From contig CAWIUB010000002.1 in NCBI GenBank assembly GCA_963839175.1, positions 62,001-126,000 of the forward strand: a stretch of DNA of 64,000 bases, written 5' to 3'. A model generated the notes under the pieces. The model did not search any database. It saw only the letters and a list, made by a program, of their open reading frames with translations, and was not told the origin of the DNA. The DNA comes from CAWIUB01 sp963839175 (GTDB lineage: Bacteria > Actinomycetota > Actinomycetes > Mycobacteriales > Jatrophihabitantaceae). The number at the start of each line of letters is the position of its first letter. Positions within the stretch are counted from its first letter, which is position 1. Shown here one piece after another: positions 59,326-64,000 of this stretch. Position numbers and translations under genes: made by a program.

Positions 59326-59530
59326 TTAACTGGCGATCGGTTGAAGGGCCACCCGCCCACGGCGCACCTTCTGCAGGATTTCGTCCGCGGTCGCGGTCCA
59401 CACGAACGGCTTGGGCTCATCGTTGTTGGCTTGGAGGTAGGCCTCGATGGCGGCGATGAGGTCGGGGACGGAGTGGAACACGCCGCGACGGATGGCCTTG
59501 TCGGTGAGGTTGCGGAACCAGCGCTCGTCG
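59326..59530 (-). pseudogene. IS630-family transposase C-terminal fragment
   Basis: The minus strand reads RWFRNLTDKAIRRGVFHSVP, then DLIAAIEAYLQANN and PFVWTATADEIL, the conserved end of IS630 transposases. Only about 65 residues remain. It is fused in frame to the broken DagK-like gene upstream, showing that the element or its remnant cut that gene. It belongs to another IS630 subgroup than the element at 37767. Confidence 0.7.
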
Positions 59531-60162
59531 GGTAGCCCCAGCGCATTGCTGCGCCGGGGCGATGCCGGCGACGAGCGCCTGCGTGCCGTCGCCGCCAGCC
59601 ACGCCGAGCAGGTCGGCCCCGCTGGCGATCGCGTCGCGCGCCATGGCGGCGACGTCGACATGCCCGGGGCCTTCGATGAGTGCCACGGTCGCGCCGAAGC
59701 TGGCGGCCCTGTCCTTCAGGTCGAACTTGGCGACCTTTCCACCGCCGGAGCGCGGATTCATGATCACGTAGGGTCGGCGGGGTGGCGGTGTCTCCCGCTC
59801 GGGCATGTGCGTCGGCGGCTTCGCCCGCACCAGAGCGGCCCTCGCGGCGGCGACAGCCGCTGCCGAGAGCACCACGACGACGATGATCCGCGGCAGCAGG
59901 TCTTGGGAATATACACCGCAACCACCGCGATCGCGACCAGCGCGCCAAGCCACCGGACGACGCCGCGATTGCTCAGGAACCACCAGCCACCGACGAGCGT
60001 CGCTGCCAGTCCGACCACACCCACCAACAGCACGCCGAGGCGCGTCGTGACGCCGCCCCCCACGAGCAGCACGAGGACCGCTGCCAACGCCAACAGGTAG
60101 GCCAGCCGGGCTAACCATCGCTCGCTGGCGCCCACCGGCGCGGATCCGTGCACCTCAGTCAT
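59531..60162 (-). pseudogene. Diacylglycerol-kinase-like lipid kinase, truncated and frameshifted
   Basis: From ATG 60162 the N-terminus has three to four membrane helices (LAYLLALAAVLVLLVGGGV, LGVLLVGVVGLAATLVGGWW). Near 59910 the frame shifts and the kinase domain follows with PYVIMNPRSGGGKVAKFDL and the nucleotide-binding VAGGDGTQALVAGIA. There the sequence passes into IS630 transposase DNA, so the C-terminal two-thirds of the kinase domain are lost. Intact relatives phosphorylate lipids or diacylglycerol at the membrane. Confidence 0.7.
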
Positions 60163-60270
60163 CGTCAGTCCCGGTCATCAGTGGTTGCCCTCCCTCGGTC
60201 GTCGTCGGGCGAAGAAGTGGGCGGTCAGGTGAAGCCGAGCCGGGCTTGGTCAAGACGGTCCGTGCGTCCT

Positions 60271-61015
60271 TTAGACTCCTTCAACCGCCTCTAGCCGTCC
60301 GGATCGAACCGCGTTCACGAACTGCTGATAGTCCTGTTCGTTCTGGTCGGCGTAGCGCTCGGAGAAGTCGGTGATGGACTGGTCGAACGCGTCGTCCTGG
60401 CCCAGGTATTCAGCGATGGCGACTGGGTCTCCGGATCGGGCGTGGGCTCGCGCGAGTGTCCATCCGCAGGTGCGGGCGTAGAAGGTGAGCGCTAGCGGCA
60501 TCATCGTTTCGACCGCAACCGATCCCTTCATGTCCCGCAGTTGACGCCAGTAGAAGTGGCGGTTCCGGTCGGCGCCGTTGGTCCACCCGAGGTAGATGTC
60601 GCTGGCGGCCTGCATCATCCGCTGGCCGTGCACGACCAGCTTCTGTTGCTTCTTGGCCTCGATCCGGGCTTGCTTCGGCGCCTTCTTCGCCGCCTTCGCC
60701 TGCGTGGCCGTCTCGGCCACCACGCCGCGGACCGCGTTCATGAGCGTGTCCTCATCCAGTGCACATACAGACGTCCATCGTCCGCATCTGCCCGAACTCG
60801 GCCATCGCCTCCTGGTAGGCGGTCACCGCGGCCCGTTTCGCCGCCGCGATGTCTGCCTTCGCGAACCCGTTGTTGCGGCCCGCGATCGCGAAACTGGCCG
60901 CCATCCGCTTCACGTCATATTCGAACGGCCCCGGCAGCGTCTCGTCGAAGTCATTCAGATCGAATAACAGTCTCCGTTCCGGAGAGGCGAACACCCCGAA
61001 ATTCGACAGCGGCGT
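60271..61015 (-). pseudogene. DUF2252 protein, internally deleted
   Basis: The front (about 61015-60760) reads FGVFASPERRLLFDLNDFDE, then YDVKRMAASFAIAGRNNGFA, the kinase-like fold of DUF2252. After QMRTMDV the frame changes and continues ALDEDTLMNAVRGVVAETAT. Following KKAPKQARIEAKK the sequence jumps to VVHGQRMMQAASDIYLGWTN, the C-terminal third, ending at 60271. Roughly 200 central residues and the N-terminus are missing compared with the family. The C-terminal 156 residues form an open frame, but a functional product is unlikely. Confidence 0.7.
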
Positions 61016-61396
61016 TCATTCCACGGTTCTCGAGGTAGTGGGTCGCGGCCTTACGGCGAGACGGTGGAACGTAGATCTCGCTGTATGGCCTATTCATTCC
61101 CGCCGACAGGAGTTGTGGCGGACGACGTTTCGGTCGAACCCAGCCGAACCAATCCAGCCAGGAGTGGCCGTCCAGAACATGTAAGCGATACGACTTCGAG
61201 CGGGCGTACTCGCCGAACCGTCACGGGTCAGTGCCGTTGCGTTATGCGGCGCCATTCTGGATCTACGGTGCGTGTCCGAAGGCGCGCGACTGGTTTAGGG
61301 GGTTAGCGGCGGCGGCTCACCCGTCGTGACGTGCGCCGGGCTACTCTGCGCGATCCGAACATGGGGCACCTCCAAACGTGGAGTCTGTGGTCGATA
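61016..61396. other. Gene-free stretch
   Basis: About 380 bases without supportable gene. A rightward frame from 61086 has no recognisable domain. GC content dips around 61,180-61,260. Confidence 0.35.
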
Positions 61397-61945
61397 TTAC
61401 GCCGTCGCTGAGGCGGCGCCGTGCTCTAGCTCGTGGTGTTGACGGGCTTCCTCAGCGCTGAGCAGGCCGATTTGGACCAGGTCGAGGGGGCTGATGAAGC
61501 CGTCGCTGATGCGGAATCCGCCTGCGCGGATCAGGGCGTCGCGCAGCGGGACGGCCCACTGATGTTCGAGGAGCAGCACCGCGGCTGCGCTGTCGTTGGG
61601 GATGTCGTCCAGGACCTCCCAGGCGTCCTCGTCAGTGAAGACTTGCACGCCGTCTGCGGCGGCGTCGGCGCCGGCGACCGCGCCAGCCTCGATTCCTTCC
61701 TCGCCGTCGATGGCCAGTCCGAGCAGTGCTCCGATCTTGCTGCCGAGCTCGATGGCCTCATCGGTGCTGAGGTTACTCAGGTGCTCGATCTCGATCTCGC
61801 CTGCGGCGTCCTTATAGACTGCAAGGGCGTCGATCACGCGCACGGTGTCACTGGCTCGCAGGCGCTCCAACTCGGCGATGATCTCCCCGTGGAAGTTTGG
61901 CTGCTGAAAGCCTAGAACGATGAGCTGAACGGGTCCGATAGCCAC
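61397..61945 (-). CDS. DUF6325/DUF1269-like protein
   Basis: A 182-residue protein starting at GTG 61945, chosen because AAAGGAAC precedes it and the family N-terminus is GPVQLIVLGF. It has a beta-alpha ferredoxin-like start (GFQQPNFHGEIIAELERLRA), a strongly acidic centre with LGSKIGALLGLAIDGEEGIE, and a C-terminus with HQWAVPLRDALIRAGGFRI. Proteins of this type occur in actinomycete stress gene clusters; the function is unknown. It appears intact. Confidence 0.75.
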   Translation of the reverse strand: MAIGPVQLIVLGFQQPNFHGEIIAELERLRASDTVRVIDALAVYKDAAGEIEIEHLSNLSTDEAIELGSKIGALLGLAIDGEEGIEAGAVAGADAAADGVQVFTDEDAWEVLDDIPNDSAAAVLLLEHQWAVPLRDALIRAGGFRISDGFISPLDLVQIGLLSAEEARQHHELEHGAASATA

Positions 61946-62093
61946 GTCGGTTCCTTTCTTGGGTGGGTCCGTCGGCACCGGTTTGGTACGCCGATGTGCA
62001 GGCAAGTGTGTTCGGGTCCCCCGACCGGCGCATCGTTCAGATTGGGTGATTACCGAGGCGCTCGCGGAGGATCAGCGGATCTGCCGTATCCGG

Positions 62094-62370
62094 TCAGTCG
62101 AGCATGTGTTGCACGGCAGGCCGGGCGCGTTCGGCCGCCCGCTGGAGGATGCCTCTCGACCGCAGGCGGGCGATGGCGTTTGCGGCGATCAGGGTCACGG
62201 GCCCGGCGAGGATGAGGCCGACGATGCCGCCCAGGAGGCCACCCAGCGCGGTGACGATGAGTACGACGAGCGGGTGGATGTCGAGGTCCGGCCCATGACC
62301 CTGGGCTCCACAATGATCGTCGAGAAGATGGCGCAGCCCAGCACGCGTATCGTCTCGCTCACCGTTACCG
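62094..62370 (-). pseudogene. AI-2E/PerM-type transporter, C-terminal fragment
   Basis: The minus strand shows the last part of an AI-2E family exporter: ETIRVLGCAIFSTIIVEPRV in one frame and, after a frameshift near 62290, DIHPLVVLIVTALGGLLGGI followed by GLILAGPVTLIAANAIARL. Intact members have about 350 residues and eight helices; only the last helices remain. Confidence 0.65.
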
Positions 62371-62564
62371 AAGGTGACCCCGGCTGGCCGGAAAGACGGG
62401 ATCATCCTTTCCGGGTGGTGTCCCCGCCGTCATGGTCGCCGCAAGATGGGACCATCATGAGGGCACGAGAAGCAGTGCCAGGTCTTGAGCGCCCCAGGCC
62501 AGCCCGGCTGTGCCGGCACCACCGGGAGCTCGCTCCCGGTGCCGGTCAGCAAAGGAGGTGAGCC

Positions 62565-63369
62565 GGCGTTGTTGCGTTGTCTGATTGCCGGCGAGCGACT
62601 GGCCTTGGATGCTGTGTCGGTGCTCAGAAGCAGGCGGCGAGTTCGGTGAATGCGAGGCGGATACGGTCGTGTAGCGGCATGTCGACGGTGAGGGCGTAGT
62701 GGCCCCGGCGCAGGTTCTGCACAAACGCGTGTCCGGCGGCGATGGTGCGCGCCGAGGCGAGTCGCTTGAGCCCGCGCATCGGCCGTAGCCGCGACTTCAA
62801 CCGGCCGTGATCAGCTTCGATGAGGTTGTTGGCGTACTGCTCGGTCACGTGTCTGGCCGCCGGGACCAGGTCCTCGACTACGCGCGGATAGACCGGTGCC
62901 CGGTCGGTCGTCACCTCGACCGGCAACGGCCCAGCACGCAGCGCGCGAGCGAAGAACTGCCGTGCCGCGGCGGCGTCCCGGCGGGTCGAGACCAGCACGT
63001 CGATCACCTGACCGTGCTGATCAACCGCCCGGTACAGATAGGTCCAGCGGCCGGCGACCTTGACGTAGGTTTCGTCGAGGAACCACCGGTCACCCGCAGC
63101 GTGACGGGCTGGGCGGGCTGCCTCGATGAACTCGGGGGTGAACGTCTGCACCCAGCGGTAGACCGTCACGTGGTCGACGTCGACGCCGCGCTCGGCGAGT
63201 AGCTCCTCGACATCGCGGTAGGACAGGCCGTAGCGCAGGTACCAGCGCACCGCGACCGCGATCACCTCCCGAGGGAACCGGTAGCCGGGAGGAGCAGCCG
63301 ACAGCGATGAGCGCCCATCAATCACCCACCGAGTCTCGCGGACAGCCCCGAAGCCAATGCAACAGTGCC
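62565..63369 (-). mobile_element. IS6-family insertion sequence
   Basis: About 805 bp, normal for this family. The right end (63358-63369, complement) is GGCACTGTTGCA, the well-known IS6/IS26-type terminus, and the left end at 62565 is GGCGTTGTTGCG with further similarity over about 30 bases. It holds one transposase gene. Confidence 0.75.
62624..63325 (-). CDS. IS6-family transposase
   Basis: A 233-residue transposase starting at GTG 63325, the usual size. The N-terminus has the zinc/HTH part with YRFPREVIAVAVRWYLRYGL and YRDVEELLAERGV; the DDE core has DRWFLDETYVKVAGRWTYLY, EVTTDRAPVYP and NNLIEADHGRLKSRLRPMRG. The open frame extends to 63415, beyond the inverted repeat, and that part is not transposase. 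Likely active. Confidence 0.88.
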   Translation of the reverse strand: MIDGRSSLSAAPPGYRFPREVIAVAVRWYLRYGLSYRDVEELLAERGVDVDHVTVYRWVQTFTPEFIEAARPARHAAGDRWFLDETYVKVAGRWTYLYRAVDQHGQVIDVLVSTRRDAAAARQFFARALRAGPLPVEVTTDRAPVYPRVVEDLVPAARHVTEQYANNLIEADHGRLKSRLRPMRGLKRLASARTIAAGHAFVQNLRRGHYALTVDMPLHDRIRLAFTELAACF

Positions 63370-63383
63370 TCACAGTCTCCCAT

Positions 63384-63523
63384 CTGCGCGTGTATGTACG
63401 CGCAGATGGGATCACGACAGGCGGCCATACCGAGGGATGTTGATCAGCGTGTGATTCGCGGCTACCGCGTCACCGACCGAACGCGTAGCTCAATTCACCA
63501 AGCGAGGAAGTGCGAAACTCCAC
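63384..63523. repeat. End of a second IS4-like element (remnant)
   Basis: GTGCGAAACTCCACTA (63508-63523) corresponds to the terminus of the element at 55799-57541 with one change. About 95 bases inside it lies a palindrome, CATCTGCGCGT with ACGCGCAGATG (near 63384-63413), matching in place and sequence the one at 55903. GATCAAC is also shared between the two. The remainder of the element is absent; the IS6 end begins 15 bases away. Confidence 0.65.
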
Positions 63524-64000
63524 TACCCGTAGCCGATCTGTTTGAGACCTCGCAGTATGTCGGGGCGGCCGTGGACTCGGTTCGTTGGTGAAAACTCCTT
63601 GTACAACCTCACGACCCGGAACCGCCACGACGACGTGCACATAGGTCGGGATGTTGGTGTCGTCCGTCCACAGCAGTCGAGTCACCTGCAGCGCACCAGG
63701 GCTGGCGGCGGCGAGACGTTCCAGGCGGCGGAATTCGCGTCCTTCCAAGCCTCGCCCTTGGTTGATCTGCCAGGCCTGCGGGAACAAGTTGACGTCGAGG
63801 CCGCCGCCGGATGCGCGGGCGATGACGTGTCCACGTTCAAACCCGCGGGCCGTCAAGGCGGGCGGCAGCGGGTAACCACGCTGTCGCTTGACGTCGCGCG
63901 GTTGAACCGTGTCCGGTATACGGGTCCAGCCTGCGACGGTGCGGCTTTCCCGACCGCTGGAGTCGTCGGACGTGTCGTACCAGAAATCGGCGCCACCGAA
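63470..64000 (-). CDS. DNA/RNA non-specific endonuclease-like protein, partial and truncated
   Basis: The frame is open to the right edge, so the N-terminus lies outside. Visible parts are WYDTSDDSSGRESRTVAGWT, YPLPPALTARGFERGHVIAR and ASGGGLDVNLFPQAWQINQG, a nuclease-like core with the RGHVIAR histidine and an Asn, as in the NucA/EndA fold. Secreted toxins often carry such C-terminal nuclease domains. After VPGREVVQGVFTNE the frame soon enters the terminus of an IS4-like element (VVEFRTSS), so the natural C-terminus is replaced by about 17 foreign residues. Confidence 0.55.
   Translation of the reverse strand, partial: FGGADFWYDTSDDSSGRESRTVAGWTRIPDTVQPRDVKRQRGYPLPPALTARGFERGHVIARASGGGLDVNLFPQAWQINQGRGLEGREFRRLERLAAASPGALQVTRLLWTDDTNIPTYVHVVVAVPGREVVQGVFTNEPSPRPPRHTARSQTDRLRVVEFRTSSLGELSYAFGR

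Overview
The window comes from a high-GC actinomycete chromosome. The evidence is the gene order rpmG-hadA-hadB near tRNA-Trp-secE-nusG-rplK-rplA-rplJ-rplL-rpoB-rpoC, the mycobacterial-type succinate dehydrogenase (membrane anchor, flavoprotein, iron-sulfur protein), and an actinobacterial hopanoid locus. A Frankia-like or Jatrophihabitans-like relative would fit, but the sequence alone does not fix the genus.

Positions 1-11,414: the end of a DMT-type transporter, then a hopanoid locus. hpnC, hpnD, hpnE, a polyprenyl synthetase, shc, an hpnG-ispH fusion and hpnH run leftward as one tightly coupled operon. hpnO and a dienelactone-hydrolase-like gene run rightward from a shared 77-bp promoter region. 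Together they make farnesyl diphosphate, squalene, hopene and then C35 side-chain hopanoids.

Positions 11,415-32,330: the core information-processing block, read almost entirely leftward: rpoC, rpoB, rplL, rplJ (with an L10 leader), rplA, rplK, nusG, secE, tRNA-Trp, then an aminotransferase (rightward), an M1-family metallopeptidase, the HadB/HadA-like MaoC dehydratases, rpmG, tRNA-Met and tRNA-Thr. A heavily frameshifted secreted GH15 glucoamylase-type gene sits between rplA and rplJ. Two families of short intergenic palindromes occur here: five 44-bp copies around rpoBC, and a 54-bp type between rplA and rplK that recurs between sdhA and sdhB.

Positions 32,331-41,050: the sdh operon, then decaying genes, a complete IS630-family element, a damaged metallo-beta-lactamase-fold gene and a small membrane protein.

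Positions 41,051-64,000: accessory DNA. It begins exactly at a 3' fragment of tRNA-Tyr with its CCA end, followed on its chromosomal side by the tRNA terminator, which is what the outer end of a tRNA-integrated element looks like. Inside are a type I methyltransferase (hsdM) with a half-length hsdS and no hsdR, a MobF relaxase-helicase broken by one frameshift, three rightward genes of unknown function next to the relaxase, and then a zone dense in insertion sequences (IS21 remnants, ISAzo13, an IS4-like element with a DUF6788 partner, an IS630 remnant, IS6) interleaved with truncated genes (MFS, DUF4235, histidine kinase, DagK-like kinase, DUF2252, AI-2E transporter). Intact genes there include an SRPBCC protein, a YihY/BrkB membrane protein and a DUF6325-like protein. 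No intact tRNA-Tyr and no integrase is visible, so the other end of the island lies outside the window or has been lost.
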